In this document: piece by piece, positions 7,962 to 15,454 of the stretch
Numbering within the stretch: position 1 is the stretch's first letter
Layout: every line of letters begins with the position of its first letter
Assembly: GCF_016902445.1 (NCBI RefSeq)
Contig: NZ_JACSNX010000004.1
Span: forward strand, 90,898 to 154,897
DNA length: 64,000 nucleotides
Reading direction: 5' to 3'
Source of the DNA: Oscillibacter valericigenes
Lineage (GTDB): Bacteria; Bacillota; Clostridia; Oscillospirales; Oscillospiraceae
The notes under the pieces: model-generated
The model's database searches: none
Seen by the model: the letters and a program-made list of their open reading frames with translations, nothing else
What the model was told of the DNA's origin: nothing
Program-made: the position numbers and the translations under genes

Positions 7962-9082
7962 TCTACTTTGACAGCGCGGCCACCACCTTCCAGAAGCCCC
8001 GGGCCGTGGCCGATGCCATGCTGGCGGCTCTGGCCACCATGAGCTCCCCCGGACGGGGCGGATACCCCGCCGCCATGGCGGCGGCGGATGCCGCCTTCGA
8101 CTGCCGGACGGAGCTGGCGGAACTGTACCACGCGGAGAGCCCGGAACAGGTGGTGTTCACCATGAACGCCACCCACGGCCTGAACATCGCCATCAAGAGC
8201 CTGGTGCCCCCCGGCGGGAGGGCCGTGATCTCCGGCTATGAGCACAACGCCGTCACCCGGCCCTTGGCGGCCCTGGGGGCCCAGGTGTCCGTGGCGGCGG
8301 CGCCACTGTTCCGGCCTGAGACGGTGACGGCGGCCTTTGACCGGCTCATCGTCCCCGGAACGGACGCCGTGATCTGTAGCCATGTGTCCAACGTGTTTGG
8401 CTTTGTCCAGCCGGTGGAGGCCGTCGCCGCCATTTGCCGGCAGCGGGGGGTGCCCTTCATCATCGACGCCTCCCAGTCCGCCGGAATGCTGACCCTGGAC
8501 ATGGCGGCCCTGGGGGCGGCCTTCATCGCCATGCCGGGCCACAAGGGCCTGTACGGGCCTCAGGGCACCGGTGTACTGCTGTGCGGAAAGGATGTCCCTG
8601 TCCGTACGCTGCTGGAGGGCGGGACGGGGAGCCTCTCCATGCAGCAGGAGATGCCGGATTTCCTGCCGGACCGGCTGGAGGCAGGCACCCACAATATGCC
8701 CGGCATCGCAGGGCTGCTGGCGGGGGTCCGATTCGTCCGCCAGCTGGGGCCGGAGAACATCTGCCGGGAGGAGCGGCTGCTGGCCCATCAGGCGGCAGAG
8801 GGACTGCGCCGGGTCCCGGGGCTGACCGTCCACGCCCTGCCGGACCTTGCGGCCCAGGCGGGGGTGCTTTCCATCATACCGGAGCAAATGGACGCAGAGG
8901 CCCTGGGCGCCGCCCTGGCAGAGCGCGGCATCGCCGTGCGGGCAGGGCTCCACTGCGCGCCCCTGGCCCACCGCACCGCCGGCACGCTGAACACCGGAAC
9001 AGTGCGGCTGAGCTTCTCCCACTGGAACACCCGGGAGGAGGTGGACCGGCTTCTGGAGGCCGTAGGAGAAATTTTCCAGTGA
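7958..9082 (+). CDS. Cysteine desulfurase-like class V aminotransferase
   Basis: A 374-residue PLP-dependent enzyme starting IYFDSAATTFQKP, as in the NifS/SufS/Csd family. The PLP lysine lies in MPGHKGLYGPQGTG and the persulfide-forming cysteine in RAGLHCAPLAH near residue 330. Family members release sulfur or selenium from cysteine or selenocysteine. The overlap with the DUF3343 gene suggests delivery to that carrier rather than general Fe-S assembly; no scaffold gene is nearby. The start is the GTG at 7958, in frame and coupled to the upstream stop. Confidence 0.85.
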   Translation: MIYFDSAATTFQKPRAVADAMLAALATMSSPGRGGYPAAMAAADAAFDCRTELAELYHAESPEQVVFTMNATHGLNIAIKSLVPPGGRAVISGYEHNAVTRPLAALGAQVSVAAAPLFRPETVTAAFDRLIVPGTDAVICSHVSNVFGFVQPVEAVAAICRQRGVPFIIDASQSAGMLTLDMAALGAAFIAMPGHKGLYGPQGTGVLLCGKDVPVRTLLEGGTGSLSMQQEMPDFLPDRLEAGTHNMPGIAGLLAGVRFVRQLGPENICREERLLAHQAAEGLRRVPGLTVHALPDLAAQAGVLSIIPEQMDAEALGAALAERGIAVRAGLHCAPLAHRTAGTLNTGTVRLSFSHWNTREEVDRLLEAVGEIFQ

Positions 9083-9119
9083 TTTTCTGAACAGACCGTG
9101 AATTTTGGCCCGGTTTACC

Positions 9120-9148
9120 TTGCAATCTACAGGCAGATTTTATATAAT
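9120..9148 (+). promoter_or_regulatory. Sigma-A promoter of the cdaA operon
   Basis: TTGCAA (9120-9125), 17-nt spacer, TATAAT (9143-9148). It heads the 17-kb same-strand gene run that ends at 26219. Confidence 0.78.
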
Positions 9149-9185
9149 CTAGATATTCATGGCCTGAAAGGGATGATGACGTTCA

Positions 9186-10079
9186 ATGGATATGAGCGAC
9201 GTGCTGACGATCGCCACGCTGCCCGGCACCATCGGCCGGTATCTGATGATGCTGCGGGTCCGGGACCTTCTGGATATGGCGATCGTGGGCTTTGTGTTCT
9301 ACAAGATCCTGACGCTGATGAAGAGCACCCGGGCCGCCAGCCTGCTGAAGGGCGTGCTGGTGTTCCTGGCGGCGCTGATGCTGTCCTACATCCTGCAGAT
9401 GCGCAGCATCACCTTCATCATGCGGTCTCTGGTGAGCTGGGGCGTGCTGGCGCTGGTGATCCTCTTCCAGCCGGAGATCCGGCGGATCCTGGAGGAGGTG
9501 GGCAGCCGCCGCTTCATCGCTTTCTTCTCCAGAACAGAGGCTGGCACCGCCGTGGAGCAGGCCATCGACCAGACGGTACTGGCCTGCACGGAGATGTCCC
9601 AGTCCCGCACCGGCGCCCTGATCGTGTTTGAGCGGGAGAACCTGCTGGATGACATGGTACGCAGCGGCACGGTGCTGGATGCGGCGGTGTCCAGCGAGCT
9701 TTTGAAGAACATCTTCTTCGTGAAGGCTCCCATGCACGACGGCGCCGTCATCGTTCGGAACGGACGGGTGCTGGGCGCCGGGTGCATGCTGCCTCTCAGC
9801 AAGAACGTGAACCTCTCCCGGGATCTGGGGATGCGCCACCGGGCCGGCATCGGCATGAGCGAGAACGCAGACGCGGTGGTGGTCATCGTCTCGGAGGAGA
9901 CGGGGTCTATCTCCGTGGCCATCGGCGGCATGCTCAAGCGTCACCTGAAGCCGGAGACGCTGGCCAATATTCTGCGGAACGAACTGCTTCCGCAGGAGGC
10001 CGACGAGGACAAGCCCAGATTCAGCCTGGCGAACCTGCTGCGGGCCGGGACCACGGGAGGCGAGAAGGATGAAAAGTAA
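9186..10079 (+). CDS. cdaA: Diadenylate cyclase CdaA
   Basis: It makes c-di-AMP from two ATP at the membrane, controlling potassium and osmolyte uptake and cell-wall homeostasis. Three N-terminal hydrophobic segments (about residues 28-45, 56-74, 80-95) anchor the DAC domain. Its catalytic motifs are DGA at 185-187 and RHR at 217-219. It is 297 residues, as expected. The reading frame ends inside the start of cdaR (11-bp overlap), so the cyclase is coupled to its regulator. Confidence 0.95.
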   Translation: MDMSDVLTIATLPGTIGRYLMMLRVRDLLDMAIVGFVFYKILTLMKSTRAASLLKGVLVFLAALMLSYILQMRSITFIMRSLVSWGVLALVILFQPEIRRILEEVGSRRFIAFFSRTEAGTAVEQAIDQTVLACTEMSQSRTGALIVFERENLLDDMVRSGTVLDAAVSSELLKNIFFVKAPMHDGAVIVRNGRVLGAGCMLPLSKNVNLSRDLGMRHRAGIGMSENADAVVVIVSEETGSISVAIGGMLKRHLKPETLANILRNELLPQEADEDKPRFSLANLLRAGTTGGEKDEK

Positions 10080-11391
10080 CGGCGGGCAGAAGGCACTCTA
10101 CATCGGGCTGTGCATGCTGGCGGCCGTTGTGGTGTGGATCTTCGCGGACAACTACGGGACAGACGGCTCTCCCATCACATATGAGAAGTGGTTCCGGGAT
10201 ATCCCCATCACCTATACCAGCGAGACGGTGCTGACCGGCCGGGGCCTGATGCTGCTGGAAGAGGGCACTGACGCCACGGTGGATCTGAAGATGCAGGGAT
10301 CCCACTGGGACCTGGCGCTGCTGGACAGCGACTATATCCGCGTCACTGTGGATCTGTCAGACGTGACCCGGACGGGAGAGCAGACGGTATCCTCCATCCT
10401 GGTGAGCTTCACGTACCCGTATTTCAACGGCAGGATCACCAGGACCCAGCAGAGCCCGTCGCCCATCACCCTGAATGTGGCGGAGCTGTACCACAAGACG
10501 GTGGACGTCCGCTGCGAGATCACCGGCAATGTGGCGGAGGGGTACTCCGCCGGCGAGCTGCAGATCAGCCCCACGGAGATCGAGGTCCGGGGCGACCAGG
10601 CGGACGTGGATGCCGTCAGCTACGCCAAGGTGACCCTGGATCTGGGGGAGGATGCCACCTCCACGGTCTCCGGCGAACTGCCCATCCAGTTCTATGACGA
10701 AAACGACCAGCTGCTGGAGGATACCAGCCTCCAGACCACGGAGGAGACCATCCAGGTGACGCTGCCGGTGTATGTGACGAAGGAGCTGCGGCTGACCATG
10801 GACTTCCAGGAGTCCGCCGGCGCCCGGGCAAGCAACGTGACCTATGAGATCGAGCCGTCCACCATTCTGGTGTCCGGCCCGGCGGAGGTGCTGAACAGCA
10901 TGGACAGCATCGTGCTGGACACTTTTGACCTGGCATCCCTCGGCAGCACCACCAACTACAGCTACGCCATCCCCATCCCGGAGGGATGCGAGAACCTCAG
11001 CGGCGTGACCCGGGCGACGCTGCGCATCTCCTTTAGGGACATGCAGCGGACCACCGTCACTGCCACCAACTTCATTCTGCAGAACGCGCCGGACGGCCGG
11101 GACGTGAACCTGCTGACCGAACAGCTGGCGGTGTCCATCTTCGGCACCAGCGGGAATGTGGAGGCCATCACCGGGGATGATATCCTGGTGACCGTGGATC
11201 TGGCGGACTTCGGCTCTGCCGTGGGCACCTATACCGTGCCTGCGGAGGTGACGGTGCTGGGCCGGGACGTAGGAGTTTCCGGCGGCCCTTACCGGGTACG
11301 GGTCACCATTTCCGAACAGACCGCAGATCAGCCGGCGGAGCCTGACGTTCCCGCCGGGGAGAACCCAGATACAGGAGACGAGACGACATGA
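10069..11391 (+). CDS. cdaR: CdaA regulatory protein (YbbR repeats)
   Basis: One N-terminal transmembrane segment (residues 8-25, ALYIGLCMLAAVVVWIFA) is followed by an extracytoplasmic region with about four YbbR-type beta repeats and a short acidic tail. CdaR binds CdaA and tunes diadenylate cyclase activity. The 440-residue length is typical of the family. It overlaps both neighbours, cdaA and the rseC-like gene. Confidence 0.9.
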   Translation: MKSNGGQKALYIGLCMLAAVVVWIFADNYGTDGSPITYEKWFRDIPITYTSETVLTGRGLMLLEEGTDATVDLKMQGSHWDLALLDSDYIRVTVDLSDVTRTGEQTVSSILVSFTYPYFNGRITRTQQSPSPITLNVAELYHKTVDVRCEITGNVAEGYSAGELQISPTEIEVRGDQADVDAVSYAKVTLDLGEDATSTVSGELPIQFYDENDQLLEDTSLQTTEETIQVTLPVYVTKELRLTMDFQESAGARASNVTYEIEPSTILVSGPAEVLNSMDSIVLDTFDLASLGSTTNYSYAIPIPEGCENLSGVTRATLRISFRDMQRTTVTATNFILQNAPDGRDVNLLTEQLAVSIFGTSGNVEAITGDDILVTVDLADFGSAVGTYTVPAEVTVLGRDVGVSGGPYRVRVTISEQTADQPAEPDVPAGENPDTGDETT

Positions 11392-11798
11392 CACAGATCG
11401 CAACGGTTGAACGAATTTTGGACGCAGATCACGCGGAGATCTCCGTGCCCCGCAAGTCCGCCTGCGGACACGACTGCGAGGAGTGCGCCGGCTGCGGCGT
11501 CTCCGGCGCGTCGGTGTACGCCCGGGCCAGCAACCCCATCGGCGCCCAGCCCGGGCAGAAGGTGGTGGTGGAGAGCAGCACCAAGAAGATGCTGCGGATC
11601 GTGGTGCTGGTGTACCTGATCCCGGTGGTGCTGTTTCTGGCAGGTTATGTGATCACCTCCATGCTGACCGCCAGTGTGGCGGCGCAGTATGCAGTGGCGG
11701 GCGCCGGATTCGTGCTGGGCATCGTGTTCGCCATCTTCTACGACCGCTGGCTGCGGGCGAGAGGCGGGCTGTCCTTCAACATCGTCCGGCTGTTCTGA
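11388..11798 (+). CDS. SoxR-reducing-system RseC-like membrane protein
   Basis: A 136-residue RseC/MucC-type protein. The N-terminal cytoplasmic part has four cysteines (Cys26, 30, 33, 36; CGHDCEECAGC) suited to an Fe-S cluster. Two transmembrane helices follow at about 70-90 and 96-117. Homologues are electron-transfer accessories often linked to Rnf complexes. No rnf gene is in view, so its electron partner is unknown. Its start overlaps the cdaR stop. Confidence 0.85.
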   Translation: MTQIATVERILDADHAEISVPRKSACGHDCEECAGCGVSGASVYARASNPIGAQPGQKVVVESSTKKMLRIVVLVYLIPVVLFLAGYVITSMLTASVAAQYAVAGAGFVLGIVFAIFYDRWLRARGGLSFNIVRLF

Positions 11799-11802
11799 GG
11801 CG

Positions 11803-12708
11803 GTGTTCGGCTATGTGCGGCCCCCGCTGGAGCTGCTGCCCCAGGCGGAGACGGACCGATTCCGGCGGACTTACTGCGGGCTGTGCCACACGTTGGGCGG
11901 GCGGTACGGTCCGGCGGCCCGGATGATCCTGAACTATGACTTCACGTATCTCGCCATCCTGCTGTCGGACCCGGCGGAGACGGAGCCCTGCCGCCGCCGG
12001 TGCGCGGCCAGTCCCCTCCGGCCCCGGGCGTATCAGCCCGCCTCACCGGCACTGGAGCTGGCAGCGGATGAGAGCGTGATCCTGGCATGGTGGCAGCTGC
12101 GGGACGGTGTGGAGGACCACGGCTTCTGGAAGGGACTGGGGTACCGGAGCGGCGCTGCAGCGCTGAAGCGGGCCTACCGCAAGGCCGCGGCGTCCCGGCC
12201 GGATTTTGACGCCAGGGTGCGCCGTCAGCTGGCGGCCCTGGCCGCTTTGGAGAGGGAACAGTGTCCCTCCATGGACGCAGCGGCGGACACGTTCGCCCAG
12301 CTGCTGGCTGCGGCCGCGGACGGCGTGGGGGACCCTGTCCGGCGGCGGGTACTGGAGCAGATGCTCTACCACCTGGGCCGGTGGGTTTATCTCGTCGATG
12401 CGGCGGATGACCTGCAGAAGGACGCCGCCTCCGGGAATTATAACCCCGTGGCCCTGCGGTACGGCCTGCGAAACGGCAGGTGGGACGAGGAGAGCCGCCA
12501 GGCGTTCGCCAAGACGCTGGACCACTCCATTCACATGATCGCCACGGCCTTTGAGCTGTGGGACTTCGGTGTCTGGCGCCCTGTACTGGAGAGCACGGTG
12601 TACTCCGGGCTCTTCGCCGTGGGCCGGGCCGTTCTGGAGGGGACCTTCCACAAGCTGCCCCCCAGAGAACAGAGAAAGAAACACAAGAAGGCTGAGGAGA
12701 CCACATGA
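11803..12708 (+). CDS. DUF5685 family protein
   Basis: A 301-residue protein starting with GTG at 11803 ([12 protein letters not shown]), matching the usual MFGYV start of the family. Residues 25-28 are CGLC in YYCGLC-like context. Further on are [20 protein letters not shown] and NPVALRYG, all-alpha segments characteristic of DUF5685, whose function is not known. The ribosome site is weak, so translation may couple to the gene just upstream. It overlaps the J-domain gene by four bases, and the two recur together in related Clostridia, which suggests a joint role. Confidence 0.8.
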   Translation: MFGYVRPPLELLPQAETDRFRRTYCGLCHTLGGRYGPAARMILNYDFTYLAILLSDPAETEPCRRRCAASPLRPRAYQPASPALELAADESVILAWWQLRDGVEDHGFWKGLGYRSGAAALKRAYRKAAASRPDFDARVRRQLAALAALEREQCPSMDAAADTFAQLLAAAADGVGDPVRRRVLEQMLYHLGRWVYLVDAADDLQKDAASGNYNPVALRYGLRNGRWDEESRQAFAKTLDHSIHMIATAFELWDFGVWRPVLESTVYSGLFAVGRAVLEGTFHKLPPREQRKKHKKAEETT

Positions 12709-13358
12709 ACGATCCCTATAAGATCCTAGGCGTACCGGAGGATGCTTCCGACGAGGAGATCAAAAAAGCATATCGGGAGCTGGCCCGGAAGTATCATCCG
12801 GACAACTACCACGACAACCCCCTGGAGGATCTGGCCCAGGAGAAGATGAAGGAGATCAACGCCGCCTACGAGCAGATCACCAAGGAGCGTGCCTCCGGCA
12901 GACGGACCGGCGGCGCCGGCGGCGCTTACGGCGGGGGCTCCTACGGCTATGGCGGCTATCAGAGCTACGGCGGATATGGGAGCTCCCAGAGCTACAGCGG
13001 CCAGAGCTCCGTGCTGCAGCAGGCCCGCATCGCCATCAACACCGGCAACATCAGCCGGGCGGAGGCGCTGCTGGCCAATTACAGTGACCACAACGCCGAG
13101 TGGAACTTTTTAAAGGGCGTGGTGTGCTACCGCCGGGGCTGGATGGACGAGGCCCTGCGGTACTACCGCACCGCCGTTCAGATGGACCCGGGCAATGCCG
13201 AGTACCGGCAGGCACTGGACTATATGGAGGGCACGGACGACACGGCCTATCGGCCAGGCGGCAGCTTCGGCACCCTGTGCAGCGGAAACCCCTGCCTGAG
13301 CATGTGCTGCCTGTACACCCTGTGCAGCAGCGGCGGTTACTGGTGGTTCTGCTGCTGA
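12705..13358 (+). CDS. J-domain (DnaJ-like) protein with Gly/Tyr linker and Cys-rich tail
   Basis: The J domain occupies residues 1-65 with the HPD tripeptide at 31-33, so it should stimulate an Hsp70 (DnaK) ATPase. A Gly/Tyr/Ser-rich linker (about 68-102) is followed by a helical TPR-like region (about 105-180). The last 30 residues hold eight cysteines and end in YWWFCC. It lacks the zinc-finger and substrate domains of true DnaJ, so it is a specialised co-chaperone. It is coupled to the DUF5685 gene by an ATGA overlap, making that protein a plausible client or partner. Confidence 0.85.
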   Translation: MNDPYKILGVPEDASDEEIKKAYRELARKYHPDNYHDNPLEDLAQEKMKEINAAYEQITKERASGRRTGGAGGAYGGGSYGYGGYQSYGGYGSSQSYSGQSSVLQQARIAINTGNISRAEALLANYSDHNAEWNFLKGVVCYRRGWMDEALRYYRTAVQMDPGNAEYRQALDYMEGTDDTAYRPGGSFGTLCSGNPCLSMCCLYTLCSSGGYWWFCC

Positions 13359-13385
13359 GGGACTGTGAGAGAGGAAGTTGAGACC

Positions 13386-14267
13386 ATGATCAAGAGCATG
13401 ACCGGCTACGGCCGGGCCAGAGAGACGCGGAACAAGCGGGACATCACTGTGGAGGTCCGCTCTGTCAACAACCGATATCTGGACTGCACTGTGAAGATGC
13501 CCCGGATGTATGCCTTTGCGGAGGACGCCGTGAAGAAGCACGTCCAGCAGGCGGTCTCCCGGGGCAAGGTGGATGTGTTCATCACTGTGGATGCCACGGC
13601 GGCGGACGTGTCCAAGGTGGAGGTGAATCGGGAGCTGGCGGCCCAGTACGCCGCCGCTCTGGGAGAGCTGGCGGCCGTCTGCGGCGCGGAAGGCTACAAA
13701 ATCGCGCCGGAGACCCTGGCTCGGTTTCCGGATGTCCTCACCGTCACGAAGGAGGACGAAGACCTGGAGGCCGTCAGCGCCGACCTCTGCGCGGTTTTGG
13801 ACGAGGCCCTGACGGCGTATAATACCATGCGGGCCGTGGAGGGGAAAAAGCTGGCGGAGGACATCGCCGGCCGGCTGGACGCCATCGAGACATACACCGG
13901 CCAGGTGGAGGCGCGGTCGCCGGAGACGGTGGCCGAGTACCGTGCCAAGCTCACCGCCCGGATGGAGGAGGTGCTGCAGAGCACCACCATCGATCCCCAG
14001 AGGATCCTGATGGAGGCCGCTATCTATGCGGACAAGGTGGCCGTGGACGAGGAGACCGTCCGCCTGCGGAGCCACGTGGCCCAGCTGCGGACCATGCTGG
14101 AGAGCGACGAGCCCATGGGCCGGAAGATGGACTTTTTGATCCAGGAGGTCAACCGGGAGTCCAATACCATCGGCTCCAAGTGCAACGACGTGGCCATCGC
14201 CAACGTGGTGGTGGGCCTGAAGGCGGAAGTGGAGAAGATGCGGGAGCAGGTCCAAAATGTGGAGTGA
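13386..14267 (+). CDS. yicC: YicC/YloC family endoribonuclease
   Basis: It begins MIKSMTGYGRA, the diagnostic N-terminus of YicC/YloC proteins, which are metal-dependent endoribonucleases involved in small-RNA and mRNA decay. The conserved C-terminus (SNTIGSKCNDVAIANVVV) is complete. The start is the ATG at 13386 rather than one seven codons upstream, because the family signature and a GGAAG ribosome site fit it. It is followed by remA-gmk-rpoZ, a classic Firmicutes order. Confidence 0.92.
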   Translation: MIKSMTGYGRARETRNKRDITVEVRSVNNRYLDCTVKMPRMYAFAEDAVKKHVQQAVSRGKVDVFITVDATAADVSKVEVNRELAAQYAAALGELAAVCGAEGYKIAPETLARFPDVLTVTKEDEDLEAVSADLCAVLDEALTAYNTMRAVEGKKLAEDIAGRLDAIETYTGQVEARSPETVAEYRAKLTARMEEVLQSTTIDPQRILMEAAIYADKVAVDEETVRLRSHVAQLRTMLESDEPMGRKMDFLIQEVNRESNTIGSKCNDVAIANVVVGLKAEVEKMREQVQNVE

Positions 14268-14273
14268 GGGAAG

Positions 14274-14519
14274 ATGAAGCTCATCAACATCGGATTCGGC
14301 AATCTGGTCTCCGCCGACCGCCTGGTGGCGGTGGTGGGGCCGGACTCGGCCCCCATCAAGCGCATGGTGCAGGAGTCCCGGGAGCGGGGCATGCTGATCG
14401 ACGCCACCTATGGCCGCAAGACCGCGTCCATCTTCATCATGGACAGCGACCACGTGGTGCTGTCGGCCCTGCCGCCGGAGCGATTTGCGCCGAAAGAAGA
14501 GAGAGAGAACGAGGAATAG
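14274..14519 (+). CDS. remA: Extracellular matrix regulatory protein RemA-like (DUF370)
   Basis: An 81-residue DNA-binding protein starting [12 protein letters not shown]. It contains [19 protein letters not shown], the conserved DUF370 core. In Bacillus RemA activates matrix and osmoprotection genes; here its targets are unknown. Location between yicC and gmk is conserved across Firmicutes. Confidence 0.9.
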   Translation: MKLINIGFGNLVSADRLVAVVGPDSAPIKRMVQESRERGMLIDATYGRKTASIFIMDSDHVVLSALPPERFAPKEERENEE

Positions 14520-14529
14520 GAGCGTGTGT

Positions 14530-15126
14530 ATGAGAAAGGGGAGGACCTTTGTGGTCTCGGGACCCTCCGGCGTGGGGAAGAGCACGGTGCTCAAGGCCCT
14601 GCTGGAGTCCCGGAAGAACCTGTATTTTTCCGTGTCTGCCACAACACGGGATCCCCGGCCCGGGGAGCTGGACGGAATCCACTACCACTTCATGGACGTG
14701 GACTCCTTCCGTAAATGGATCGCCATGGACCAGTTTCTGGAGTACGCGGAGTACGTTGGGAACTTCTACGGCACTCCCAAGAAGTTCGTGGACGACGCCA
14801 TGGAGGCCGGGAAGGACGTGATCCTGGACATTGAGATCCAGGGCGCTATCCAGGTGTGCAGCAAGCGGCCGGACACGGTGCGGATTTTCATCGCTCCGCC
14901 CAGCTGGGAGGAGCTGGAGCGCCGCCTGCGGGACCGGGGTACCGACAGCCCGGAAAAGATCCAGAAGCGGCTGCTGCGGGCCAAGGTGGAATTCCAGACG
15001 GCTCACACTTACGATTACTTTGTCATCAACGACACCGTGGAAAACGCGGTGGGGGAGCTGAACGCCATCATCACGGCGGAGCACTGCAAGCCCCAGGAGC
15101 GGATGGAGATCATCAGCGGACGCTGA
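14530..15126 (+). CDS. gmk: Guanylate kinase
   Basis: It phosphorylates GMP to GDP. The P-loop GPSGVGKS is at residues 11-18, and the GMP-binding loop SATTRDPRPGE is near residues 38-48. It is 198 residues, the usual size. ATG 14530 is preferred to the GTG two codons upstream. The ribosome site AGGAG lies within the gap after remA. Confidence 0.95.
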   Translation: MRKGRTFVVSGPSGVGKSTVLKALLESRKNLYFSVSATTRDPRPGELDGIHYHFMDVDSFRKWIAMDQFLEYAEYVGNFYGTPKKFVDDAMEAGKDVILDIEIQGAIQVCSKRPDTVRIFIAPPSWEELERRLRDRGTDSPEKIQKRLLRAKVEFQTAHTYDYFVINDTVENAVGELNAIITAEHCKPQERMEIISGR

Positions 15127-15187
15127 GCTCCCGCCCCTTCGCCTGAATAAATTTACGCCTGCAAGGCAGATAGGAAGTTGATCCATT

Positions 15188-15436
15188 ATGATGCTGTATC
15201 CTGCAATGAACAAGCTGACCGGCTACATTCCCAACCGCTACATGCTGGTGGACGTGGTGGCCCGCCGGGCCCGGCAGATCGCCGACGAGGCGGAGGAGAC
15301 CGGCGAGCACCTGACGGAGAAGCCCGTCACCCTGGCCATCCAGGAGGTGGCGGACGGCAAGCTGGACGCCAGAAACATGGACCTGACCATTGAGGAGCCG
15401 GAGGATGTGCTGCCGGTGGAGGAGCAGGCCGAGTAA
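15188..15436 (+). CDS. rpoZ: DNA-directed RNA polymerase omega subunit
   Basis: An 82-residue protein with the omega core NRYMLVDVVARRARQIADEA and KPVTLAIQEV. Omega binds the beta-prime C-terminus and aids polymerase assembly. Its position between gmk and priA is the standard Firmicutes order. Two adjacent ATG codons (15188, 15191) are possible starts. Confidence 0.9.
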   Translation: MMLYPAMNKLTGYIPNRYMLVDVVARRARQIADEAEETGEHLTEKPVTLAIQEVADGKLDARNMDLTIEEPEDVLPVEEQAE

Positions 15437-15454
15437 CAACAGGAGGGGCGAGGC

